NCBI RefSeq assembly: GCF_901212655.1
Contig: NZ_CAAKON010000006.1
Span: 1-8,229, forward strand
Origin: Olsenella uli
Lineage (GTDB): Bacteria; Actinomycetota; Coriobacteriia; Coriobacteriales; Atopobiaceae
DNA length: 8,229 bases
Reading direction: 5' to 3'
Made by a program: the position numbers and the translations under genes. The notes under the pieces are model-generated. The model did no database searches. It had not been told where the DNA came from and saw only the letters and a program-made list of their open reading frames with translations. Shown here piece after piece: positions 1 through 5,567 of the stretch. How positions within the stretch are numbered: position 1 is the stretch's first letter; each line of letters begins with the position of its first letter.

Positions 1-1461
1 ACCACCTCGAAGGGCTATGTGCTGAGGGGCGTTCACACGACGTCTGCCGGCAAGACCTACTATGCGGACAACGATGGCAAGGCAGCACGCTCTACCTGGG
101 TTGTCGCCAACAACCTGGTCTCCGGAACGGGTCTGCAGCGCTATTGGTTTGACGCGGACGGCCAGATGGCCAAGAACAGGCTTATCGACAAGGACGCGGA
201 TATCGACCGCGGTGCCGGCTACTATGCGTGGGCCACGGGTAACGGCACCATCCTCCGCTCCGCATGGGATAACGGCAACGGCCGCGTGTACCTCGCGGAC
301 AACGACGGCCGCCTCGCCACCACGGCGGACGGCAAGGACGGCTGGATCGTCACGGGAGCCTACACGGGCGGCGCGCTTCAGCGCTACTACATCGACTCCA
401 CCGACCACGCGGCCATGAGCGGCTTCTTCGTGGTCAAGGGCTATGGCTATATCTATGGTCTTGGCGGTAAGGGCTACGTGATGCGCGGCAAGTCCACGTG
501 GGGCTCGCACATGTTCCTTGCAGACAACGACGGCCGCCTCGCCACGACCTCTGGTTGGCTGGTGACGGGCACCTATGATGGCGGCGCCTTGCAACGCTAC
601 TATCTGGACCTCGTGCCCGGCGTCAACAGGGAGTACAACTTCTACGCCGCAAAGCTGGGCTCGTTCACCGTTGGCTCCGATAAGTACTACGGCCGCGAGG
701 ACCAGGGCTATGTGGTGCGTGGCCGCTACGTGACTCCCGGCAACGTGCTCATCATTGCCGACAACGACGGCAAGATTTCCTACAACCTTAATGGCATCGA
801 CATCGCGAGCTACCAGAACGGCATCGACCTGAGCGCCCTCGACGTCGACTTCGTCATCATCAAGGCCACGCAGGGCACGTCGTACACCTTCAACAACATG
901 AAGAAGTATGCGGATCAGGCGCTTTCCCTCAACAAGAAGCTCGGCTTCTATCACTTCGTGGACACGAGGGTGGGCGCCGAGGCTCAGGCCGACTACTTCG
1001 TGAATGCCGTGAGGGACTACGTTGGCCAGGCCGTGCTCTTCCTTGACTGGGAGAACAACGACATGAACGGGCAGAACAACCTGAGCGCGGGCACGAACTA
1101 TGCCAAGGCCTTCCTCGATCGCGTGTACCAGAAGACGGGCGTGAAGCCGCTCATCTACACGAGCCGCGCCGTCGTGCACCAGTGCGACTGGAGCTCGGTT
1201 GCCAACTCCGGCTACGGCCTGTGGGTGGCCCAGTACCCGTACAAGTACTACGACACCAACGGCTACAAGGGCTTTGCCGAGAACCCCGGAACGATTGGAT
1301 ACGGCGGCCACAGCTCGTCTGATTTTGGCGCGTGGGGCTCCAAGCCAACCATCTGGCAGTACACCTCCACGGGCGTTCTCAATGGCTGGAGGGGTCAGCT
1401 GGACCTGAACGTGTTCTTTGGATCTTCCTCTGATTGGGACAACCTGGCCAAGCGTGCGTAG
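1..1461 (+). CDS. Secreted GH25 lysozyme (muramidase) with N-terminal wall-binding-like repeats, 5'-truncated by window edge
   Basis: The reading frame is open from the first base, so the true start and any signal peptide lie upstream. A GTG at 19 is internal: the residues around it (KGYVLRG) match the later repeats KGYVMRG and QGYVVRG. Of 486 visible residues, about 1-257 form a repeat region and about 263-480 a glycoside hydrolase family 25 domain, which in this family cleaves the MurNAc-GlcNAc bond of peptidoglycan. Visible GH25 hallmarks are the opening GIDIASYQ (Asp267 of the visible fragment), FLDWEN with the acidic pair Asp349 and Glu351, LIYTS, LWVAQY, IWQYTSTG and the closing QLDLNVF. 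The catalytic domain looks complete and ends close to the stop codon. It probably acts outside the cell in wall remodelling or lysis of competitors; a phage endolysin is less likely because no phage genes are visible. The following terminator suggests it ends its own transcript. Confidence 0.93.
   Translation, partial: TTSKGYVLRGVHTTSAGKTYYADNDGKAARSTWVVANNLVSGTGLQRYWFDADGQMAKNRLIDKDADIDRGAGYYAWATGNGTILRSAWDNGNGRVYLADNDGRLATTADGKDGWIVTGAYTGGALQRYYIDSTDHAAMSGFFVVKGYGYIYGLGGKGYVMRGKSTWGSHMFLADNDGRLATTSGWLVTGTYDGGALQRYYLDLVPGVNREYNFYAAKLGSFTVGSDKYYGREDQGYVVRGRYVTPGNVLIIADNDGKISYNLNGIDIASYQNGIDLSALDVDFVIIKATQGTSYTFNNMKKYADQALSLNKKLGFYHFVDTRVGAEAQADYFVNAVRDYVGQAVLFLDWENNDMNGQNNLSAGTNYAKAFLDRVYQKTGVKPLIYTSRAVVHQCDWSSVANSGYGLWVAQYPYKYYDTNGYKGFAENPGTIGYGGHSSSDFGAWGSKPTIWQYTSTGVLNGWRGQLDLNVFFGSSSDWDNLAKRA
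64..771 (+). repeat. Protein-level tandem repeat of about 77 residues, marked by ADNDG motifs
   Basis: Four ADNDG(K/R) motifs occur in frame, starting at 64, 295, 520 and 757. The spacing is 231, 225 and 237 bases, i.e. 77, 75 and 79 residues. Between them recur W(I/V/L)V(T/A), GGALQRYY(I/L)D (GTGLQRYWFD in the first unit) and a closing GY(V)(M/V)RG. The second and third units are closest (ADNDGRLATT in both). Aromatic and Gly-rich repeats of this sort are known as wall- or glucan-binding modules; here the binding role is inferred from fusion to the GH25 domain. The array probably continues upstream, since a GYVLRG unit end is visible at the window edge. Confidence 0.8.
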
Positions 1462-1496
1462 GCGGCCAGCTCCTGGGCATATGTGCATCGACTCGG

Positions 1497-1531
1497 AGGG
1501 GCGTCTCGCCGTTATGGCGGGGCGTTCCTTT
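1497..1531 (+). terminator. Intrinsic terminator after the lysozyme gene
   Basis: Bases 1502-1510 (CGTCTCGCC) pair with 1516-1524 (GGCGGGGCG) around a GTTAT loop: 9 pairs, two of them G-T. Weaker pairing extends outwards to 1497/1529. The 3' side runs into TTCCTTT. The position, about 35 bases after the stop, fits the end of the lysozyme transcript. Confidence 0.75.
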
Positions 1532-1591
1532 GCTATGCGTAATTCGAGATGCTCTGAATAGATGTCTCTTAGGTATAGTATTGACCTCCAT

Positions 1592-1617
1592 ATGGGCATG
1601 GCACGCAATGCGCCCAT
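1592..1617. promoter_or_regulatory. Inverted repeat upstream of the RHH gene, possible operator
   Basis: ATGGGC (1592-1597) and GCCCAT (1612-1617) are perfect inverted arms 14 bases apart. A TTGACC hexamer (1581-1586) and a TATAGT hexamer (1574-1579) lie just upstream, but neither has a convincing partner at normal spacing. No T-run follows, so this is not a terminator. RHH proteins often bind inverted repeats in their own promoter; that link is inference. Nothing else coding-like is seen between 1462 and 1721. Confidence 0.3.
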
Positions 1618-1710
1618 GCATCTGTCGACTAATTGTTATGCGTGCGGACGAGGTTGCGGGGCTCCAGTGCCATGATCGTTGGTACGGCTGCCTTGCTCGC
1701 GCACGGGAGA

Positions 1711-1715
1711 GAGGG
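1711..1715 (+). promoter_or_regulatory. Ribosome binding site that sets the RHH gene start
   Basis: GAGGG seven bases before the ATG at 1722. The frame is open further upstream to 1434, but that part overlaps the lysozyme 3' end and its terminator and does not look like protein, so 1722 is the better start. Confidence 0.6.
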
Positions 1716-1721
1716 AACTCA

Positions 1722-1973
1722 ATGGAGACGTCAGATTCTGTCGAGCTCGGCCGCGAGGACGGCGCCTACGAGGCCGGGACCGGTCATGACGAGCTCTCTC
1801 AGCGTCGTGCGAGTACATCCAAGAAGGTCAATGTGGACTTTACGGTTCGCCAACTTGCCGATCTTGATGACGAGGCCGCATACCTCGGCATTCCTCGCCA
1901 GGCTGTCATCAAGACGCTGTGCGACGAAGCGCTCACGCGCCGCCGCATTGAGCGCAAGCGCGCTTTCCAGTAA
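1722..1973 (+). CDS. Small ribbon-helix-helix DNA-binding protein, orphan antitoxin-like
   Basis: An 83-residue protein. Residues 1-32 are acidic, polar and probably disordered. Residues about 34-75 match the RHH (CopG/BrnA-like) pattern: a short strand (KKVNVDFTV), a helix (QLADLDDEAAYLG), a turn with IPRQAV, and a second helix (IKTLCDEALTRR), followed by a basic tail. RHH proteins bind DNA as dimers through the paired strands and are often antitoxins of type II toxin-antitoxin pairs that repress their own promoter. No toxin-sized gene (about 80-110 codons with a ribosome site) flanks it on either side, so it is either an orphan antitoxin or a stand-alone regulator. It is unlinked by spacing to the lysozyme upstream or the aldolase 291 bases downstream. 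The fold is fairly secure; the role is not. Confidence 0.72.
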   Translation: METSDSVELGREDGAYEAGTGHDELSQRRASTSKKVNVDFTVRQLADLDDEAAYLGIPRQAVIKTLCDEALTRRRIERKRAFQ

Positions 1974-2070
1974 AGGCGCTATCCGGCGCGCCTCAGTAGG
2001 AAGACGTGTTTTCAGCCCGGGCCGGAACAATCTCTGCAGCCGCGCTTTTCGACAGGTGCGCTTTCCAGTA
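1960..2070 (+). repeat. Pair of 13-base direct repeats
   Basis: GCGCTTTCCAGTA occurs at 1960-1972, over the last codons and stop of the RHH gene, and again at 2058-2070, inside the hairpin at 2050-2083. The starts are 98 bases apart. Thirteen identical bases within about 110 are more than expected by chance; the origin is unknown (decayed duplication or shared site). Confidence 0.45.
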
Positions 2071-2083
2071 GTCGCGCCTGTCG
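2050..2083. repeat. Strong inverted repeat (hairpin) between the RHH and aldolase genes
   Basis: CGACAGGTGCG (2050-2060) pairs with CGCGCCTGTCG (2073-2083): 11 consecutive pairs with one T-G, and a 12-base loop. There is no T-run on either strand, so it is not a classic intrinsic terminator. It could be a protein-binding palindrome, a REP-like element or a transcript 3' structure. Apart from this and the 13-base repeats, nothing firmly coding is seen from 1974 to 2213. Confidence 0.55.
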
Positions 2084-2213
2084 TTCGCCAAGTACTTGCA
2101 TGCCTCGGGTTGCCGTACTATTCGCGTGCTCGCGTTAGCTGCTTGCCCGCGTAAGCCGCTTACCGTCCCAAACCTACCGCCCGCGAGTACTCCATGTCTG
2201 CAAAAGGTACATA

Positions 2214-2229
2214 GTCGTATATATACAAC
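2214..2229. promoter_or_regulatory. Probable promoter -10 region overlapped by a GntR/HutC-type operator palindrome
   Basis: GTCGTATATATACAAC is a 16-base palindrome with one mismatched pair; its core GTATATATAC (2217-2226) is perfect. The GntR family, and the HutC branch in particular, typically binds GT(N)TA(N)AC palindromes, and a HutC-type regulator is encoded two genes' distance away at 2988. The palindrome contains TATATA/TATACA hexamers suited to a -10, but no good -35 lies 17 bases upstream (TGCAAA at 2199-2204 is the nearest). It sits 36 bases before the aldolase start. Repression by blocking polymerase at this site is inferred. Confidence 0.55.
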
Positions 2230-2264
2230 CAGCAACGACCTAAACCCAATCGAAAGGAGTCGTC

Positions 2265-2951
2265 GTGGCTGAGCTGACGGACAAGGAGCTTGCAAAGAAG
2301 ATTCAGCACACCAACGTCAATCCCGAGCTGACGAAGGAGGACATCCTGAGCCTCTGCAACGACTGCGTCCAGTATGACTTCGATGGCGTCATGCTGCAGC
2401 CGGCGTGGGTTCCCACCGCCGTCGAGGCTCTGAAGGGCACCGACATCAAGGTGTGCACGGCCCTCGGCTATCCCATGGGCGCAGACTTCACGGACGCCAA
2501 GGTCTACCAGGCGCGCGAGTGCTTCGCCAAGGGTGCCGACCAGCTCGACTTCATGGCCAACATCGGCTACCTCAAGGGCGGCATGTACGATGCCTACCGC
2601 GATGAGATCAAGGCCGTGGTCGATGCCGCCGAGGGCAAGGTCACCAAGATCATGCTCGAGTTTGGCATGCTGACCCAGGACGAGAAGAAGCGTGCCGCTG
2701 AGCTTGCCATCGAGGCCGGCATCACGTACGTGAAGAACTCGAGCGGTTGGGGCAAGGGTGGCCACGCCACCATCGAGGATATCAAGCTCCTCAAGGAGAT
2801 TGCCGGCGACCGCGCCCTCGTGAAGGCCTCCGGTGGCATTCGCACTCGCGAGCAGGCGCTCGCCTTCATCGATGCCGGCGCATCGCTTCTCGGAACTAGC
2901 GCGGGCGTTGCCATCCTTACTGGTAAAGTGGGCGAGAAGGGCGCCTACTAA
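2265..2951 (+). CDS. deoC: DeoC-family (deoxyribose-phosphate-type) aldolase, variant active-site pocket
   Basis: A 228-residue single-domain TIM barrel of the class I DeoC family, close to the usual length. The GTG start is set by AAAGGAG (2253-2259), five bases upstream. Family members cleave 2-deoxyribose-5-phosphate to glyceraldehyde-3-phosphate and acetaldehyde through a Schiff base on Lys. Visible: the Schiff-base Lys157 in YVKNSSG, Asp95 in QLDFMANIG, and Lys187 in VKASGGIRT, matching E. coli Lys167, Asp102 and Lys201 by motif. Oddities: the usual (I)DHTLLKP reads QHTNVNP, so Gln14 replaces the Asp equivalent to E. coli Asp16; CVNPYWVP reads MLQPAWVP, with Met43 in place of the reactive Cys (E. 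coli Cys47); KTSTGF reads KNSSGW. It is the first gene of a PTS operon, with no thymidine phosphorylase, phosphopentomutase or nucleoside transporter in view. The fold and aldolase chemistry are likely; the deoxyribose-phosphate substrate is doubtful, so the symbol is a family label only. Confidence 0.85.
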   Translation: MAELTDKELAKKIQHTNVNPELTKEDILSLCNDCVQYDFDGVMLQPAWVPTAVEALKGTDIKVCTALGYPMGADFTDAKVYQARECFAKGADQLDFMANIGYLKGGMYDAYRDEIKAVVDAAEGKVTKIMLEFGMLTQDEKKRAAELAIEAGITYVKNSSGWGKGGHATIEDIKLLKEIAGDRALVKASGGIRTREQALAFIDAGASLLGTSAGVAILTGKVGEKGAY

Positions 2952-2987
2952 CAGGGTGTTTTGTTGACGTACGGAACGGTTGAGGCC

Positions 2988-3731
2988 ATGAGCATCGAAG
3001 CCATCGAGATTTCTGCGGGAGCCGAACCCATCTATCAGGCGATTGCCCGACAGTTTAGGGACAAGGTGGCCTCCGGCGAGTGGGCCAAGGGCCATCGCAT
3101 TCCCTCCGAGCAGGAGCTTGTGGCAAAGCTTGGCATCAGCCGAGGCACGCTCAGGAAGGCCATCGGCCTTTTGGTGGACGAGGGGATCCTCGAGAGAACC
3201 CAGGGCAGGGGCACGTTCGTGGCTTCGGAGAAGGTCTCGTACCCGTTTGCCCAAGAGCTCATCTCGTTTGCCGAGGAGATGCGGCGCCGTGGGCAGGAGT
3301 ACCACACACAGGTGCTGAGCTCGGAGGTCATCGAGGCGCCCGCATGGCTACTGAGTCACCTTGATGCCCCCAAGGGCTCGCGGGTCCTCTCGCTTGAGCG
3401 CACGCGTGACGTCAACGGAATACCGGCAGTGTTCATGAAGAACTGGGTGCTGCTCGACAAGTGCCCAGGCCTCGACCAAGAAGACTTCACCAAGGTGGGC
3501 CTCTTCGAGGCAATAGAGCGACGCACGGGAAAGCGCATCAAGTACGGCGTACGTGACTTTTCCGCAAAGATACTGGACAAGGAACAGGCGCTCATCATGG
3601 GGCGCAAGGCGGGGGATCCGGTTCTGTATATGACGCAGACCACCTATGGGCAAGACGAGACGCCCATCGAGTTCTCCAACCTCCTGCTCAGGACCGATCA
3701 GTATCAGGTGACCTCAGTCCTCTATCGCTAG
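2988..3731 (+). CDS. GntR-family (HutC subfamily) transcriptional regulator with UTRA sensor domain
   Basis: With the ATG at 2988, the protein has 247 residues, usual for HutC regulators. Residues about 14-78 form the winged helix: PIYQAIARQF, RIPSEQEL, the recognition-helix region ISRGTLRKAIGLLVDEG and the wing GRGTFV. Residues about 95-240 form a UTRA domain (RRGQEYHTQ, the GSRVLSLERTRDVNGIPA strand pair, a C-terminal strand ending near TPIEFSNLL), which in this family binds sugar phosphates or related small ligands. The start is uncertain: TTG at 2961 has AGGG four bases upstream, while the ATG has only GAGG two bases away; the extra nine residues do not look conserved. It lies 36 bases after the aldolase and 33 before EIIA, so it is probably in the same transcript. 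It likely represses the operon through the palindrome at 2214 and is released by a phosphosugar; both points are inferred. Confidence 0.92.
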   Translation: MSIEAIEISAGAEPIYQAIARQFRDKVASGEWAKGHRIPSEQELVAKLGISRGTLRKAIGLLVDEGILERTQGRGTFVASEKVSYPFAQELISFAEEMRRRGQEYHTQVLSSEVIEAPAWLLSHLDAPKGSRVLSLERTRDVNGIPAVFMKNWVLLDKCPGLDQEDFTKVGLFEAIERRTGKRIKYGVRDFSAKILDKEQALIMGRKAGDPVLYMTQTTYGQDETPIEFSNLLLRTDQYQVTSVLYR

Positions 3732-3764
3732 CTCGAGGCCTCCGGTGAGGGGGACGGAGCAAGT

Positions 3765-4196
3765 ATGCACATCGTCGTGACCTCTCACGGCACGTTCTGC
3801 ACGGGAGCGCTTTCGGTTTACGAGATGGTTGCGGGAAAGCCCGACGGCATTACGGCCGTCTCCCTTGCCTTTGATGACACGGGGCAATTTGCGCCCTGGC
3901 TTCGTGATGTTGTGGAGTCCCACCTCAAAGAAGGCGTGCTCATCCTCTGCGACATCATCGGCGGAACCCCCTACAACGAGTCCTTCCGGCTTGCCCTAGA
4001 GCATCCGGGGCGCGTTGAGGTTCTCGCCAACATGAATCTACCCATGCTCATAGAAACGGGGATGCTCCGCGCCCAGGCGGGGAGCTTGGACGAACTGTAT
4101 CGAATCGCTGTGAACGCCGGTGTCGAGTCAATCAAGGCGGCTAGCCAGGAGGGTGCTCCACAGGGAGACGAGACGGAAGACGAGGACATGTTCTAG
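3765..4196 (+). CDS. PTS system Man-Fru-Sor family EIIA subunit
   Basis: A 143-residue cytoplasmic phosphocarrier of the mannose-type EIIA fold. The phosphorylated histidine is His8 in VVTSHGTF, near the N-terminus as in EIIA-Man (His10). A family motif follows at DIIGGTPYNES (about residues 65-75), then LANMNLPMLIE (about 86-96). It takes phosphate from HPr and passes it to EIIB. The C-terminal about 17 residues (from ASQEG) form an acidic, probably disordered tail with EDED. The start is supported by GGAG (3756-3759) five bases upstream. It lies 33 bases after the regulator and 17 before EIIB. EIIA and EIIB are separate proteins here, as in sorbose-, GalNAc- and fructose-type systems, not fused as in E. 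coli ManX. Confidence 0.93.
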   Translation: MHIVVTSHGTFCTGALSVYEMVAGKPDGITAVSLAFDDTGQFAPWLRDVVESHLKEGVLILCDIIGGTPYNESFRLALEHPGRVEVLANMNLPMLIETGMLRAQAGSLDELYRIAVNAGVESIKAASQEGAPQGDETEDEDMF

Positions 4197-4213
4197 AAAG
4201 GGAGGTTAGTGGC

Positions 4214-4717
4214 ATGGCAATCACGTTGGCTCGTGTGGACGACAGAATCATCCACGGGCAGACCACAACGAGGTGGTCGAAGGAACGGCCGGTAGACGGC
4301 ATCCTTGTCGTTGATGACAAGGTGTTTCACGATGACCTCCGCAGAAGGGTCCTCAAGGCCGCCGCGGGCAACCTCAAGCTTGGCATCTACACCGAGGAGC
4401 AGGGCGTCGAGAAGATTCGCGCCGGCAAGGAGTCCAAGAAGGACTTCTTCCTCATCTCCGGCTCCCCTCAGACGTTTGCCCGCCTCGTCAAGGCCGGCGC
4501 CGACTTTGGCGGCGAGCTCAACATCGGGTGCATGAACACCCGCGAGGGCGCCCTGGTGGTGGGCAGGACGCTCGCCATCGACGACGCGGACTACGAGGCG
4601 TTCGAGTACATGGCGTCGCAGGGAATCAAGCTCTCGTTCCAGCTGCTTCCGGACAACGACCCCAAGAGCTGGGATGACGTCAAGAAGAAGTACGACCAGA
4701 CGAAGGCAGGGAGGTAG
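4214..4717 (+). CDS. PTS system Man-Fru-Sor family EIIB subunit
   Basis: A 167-residue cytoplasmic subunit of normal length. The phosphorylation site is His14 in the hallmark RVDDRIIHGQ(T)TTRW at the N-terminus. Other family features are ILVVDDKV (about 30-37), the FLISGSP region and LNIGCMNTREG (about 100-110). It receives phosphate from EIIA His8 and phosphorylates the sugar as it passes through EIIC/EIID. A strong ribosome site, AAAGGGAGG (4197-4205), starts at the stop of EIIA and lies eight bases before the ATG. Its own last codons contain the ribosome site of EIIC. The sugar cannot be read from the sequence; the family handles mannose, sorbose, fructose, GalNAc and glycosaminoglycan disaccharides. 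Confidence 0.95.
   Translation: MAITLARVDDRIIHGQTTTRWSKERPVDGILVVDDKVFHDDLRRRVLKAAAGNLKLGIYTEEQGVEKIRAGKESKKDFFLISGSPQTFARLVKAGADFGGELNIGCMNTREGALVVGRTLAIDDADYEAFEYMASQGIKLSFQLLPDNDPKSWDDVKKKYDQTKAGR
4709..4714 (+). promoter_or_regulatory. Ribosome binding site that sets the EIIC start
   Basis: GGGAGG inside the last EIIB codons, seven bases before the ATG at 4722. The EIIC frame is open back to an ATG at 4674, but that stretch overlaps EIIB and would add a very basic N-terminus unlike EIIC proteins. Confidence 0.75.
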
Positions 4718-4721
4718 CGTT

Positions 4722-5549
4722 ATGGGTCTGTTCCTTCAGGCGCTTGTCACGGGCATCTTCTGCTATCTCGGAGCCGTTGACTGCCCCTGGGCATACGGCG
4801 TGACGGGCGGCTACTACATCCTCGGACGACCGCTTGTGACGGGTCTAGTGCTCGGCATCGTCTTTGGTGACGTGCAGGCCGGCGTGCTTTGCGGCCTTGC
4901 GGTACAGGGTGTCTTCATCGCCAGCATGCACACCGGCGGCGCCTCCAGCAGCGAGATCACCTATGCGGGCTACGGTGGCATAGGCCTTGCGCTTGCCACC
5001 ACCAAGGACCCGGCCGTGGCGGTCACCCTTTCGATTCTCATCGGTCAGACCTTCGGCCTGATTTTCTACAACCTCCGCATGGCCGGATTCTCGTACTTCA
5101 ATCGCAAGGCAGAGGACGCGTGCCGCAACAATGACAAGCGCGGGCTTTTGATGAACCAGATTGTGTGGCCGCAGATCGTGACCGCCATCGTGCGCATCGT
5201 CCCCGTGTGGGCCGCCATCTACTTTGGCCAGGGTGCGGTCGAGGCCATGCTCAACGGCATGCCCGAGGTCATTACGACGGTCATCTCGGTCCTGGGCGGC
5301 GTGCTTCCCGCGCTTGGTATCGCGATGCTGATGAACATGCTCATCAAGAACAAGCTCGAGATTGTCTTGTTCCTCTTTGGCTTCTCGCTGGCGGCGTTTG
5401 CCGGGCTCAGCACCGTTGCCATCCTGTTCATTGCTCTCGCGTTTGCGTACCTCATCTTTGTGACGAGCGGAAACTCGGAGGCAGCGGCCGCGAAGCCGCA
5501 GATGGTTGAGGCCGAGGGTGTGTATGAGGACGAGGGCCTCTTTGACTAG
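4722..5549 (+). CDS. PTS system Man-Fru-Sor family EIIC membrane subunit
   Basis: A 275-residue, highly hydrophobic integral membrane protein, of normal family size (about 260-270) plus a short tail. It begins directly with a membrane segment (GLFLQALVTGIFCYLGAV). Further family traits are GRPLVTGLVLGIVFGD (about 36-51), the glycine-rich GGASSSEITYAGYGGIGLALA (about 81-101, motif split by EIT) and the late hydrophobic segments from about 185 to 250. With EIID it forms the sugar translocation pathway. The last about 27 residues are hydrophilic and acidic (VEAEGVYEDEGLFD), facing the cytoplasm by inference. Only four bases separate the EIIB stop from this ATG, so translation is probably coupled; EIID follows after 18 bases. 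Confidence 0.94.
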   Translation: MGLFLQALVTGIFCYLGAVDCPWAYGVTGGYYILGRPLVTGLVLGIVFGDVQAGVLCGLAVQGVFIASMHTGGASSSEITYAGYGGIGLALATTKDPAVAVTLSILIGQTFGLIFYNLRMAGFSYFNRKAEDACRNNDKRGLLMNQIVWPQIVTAIVRIVPVWAAIYFGQGAVEAMLNGMPEVITTVISVLGGVLPALGIAMLMNMLIKNKLEIVLFLFGFSLAAFAGLSTVAILFIALAFAYLIFVTSGNSEAAAAKPQMVEAEGVYEDEGLFD

Positions 5550-5567
5550 GAAAGGAGTGATGTTCCA

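Noticed and set aside
1434..1721. N-terminal extension of the RHH protein
   Set aside because: It overlaps the lysozyme stop and the terminator and reads as non-protein; the site at 1711-1715 favours ATG 1722.
2050..2083. Intrinsic terminator
   Set aside because: The stem is strong, but neither strand has a T-run after it.
1462..2264. A toxin gene paired with the RHH protein
   Set aside because: No ORF of toxin size with a ribosome site or RelE, BrnT, MazF or PIN motifs was seen on either strand.
2265..2951. Standard nucleoside-salvage deoC
   Set aside because: No nucleoside phosphorylase, phosphopentomutase, cytidine deaminase or nucleoside transporter is present and key pocket residues differ, so only the family label is kept.
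2160..3305. Long minus-strand ORF (381 codons) antisense to the aldolase and regulator
   Set aside because: It overlaps two clearly conserved genes; it is low in complexity (Leu/Gly/His/Asp-rich) and arises from high-GC third positions on the other strand.
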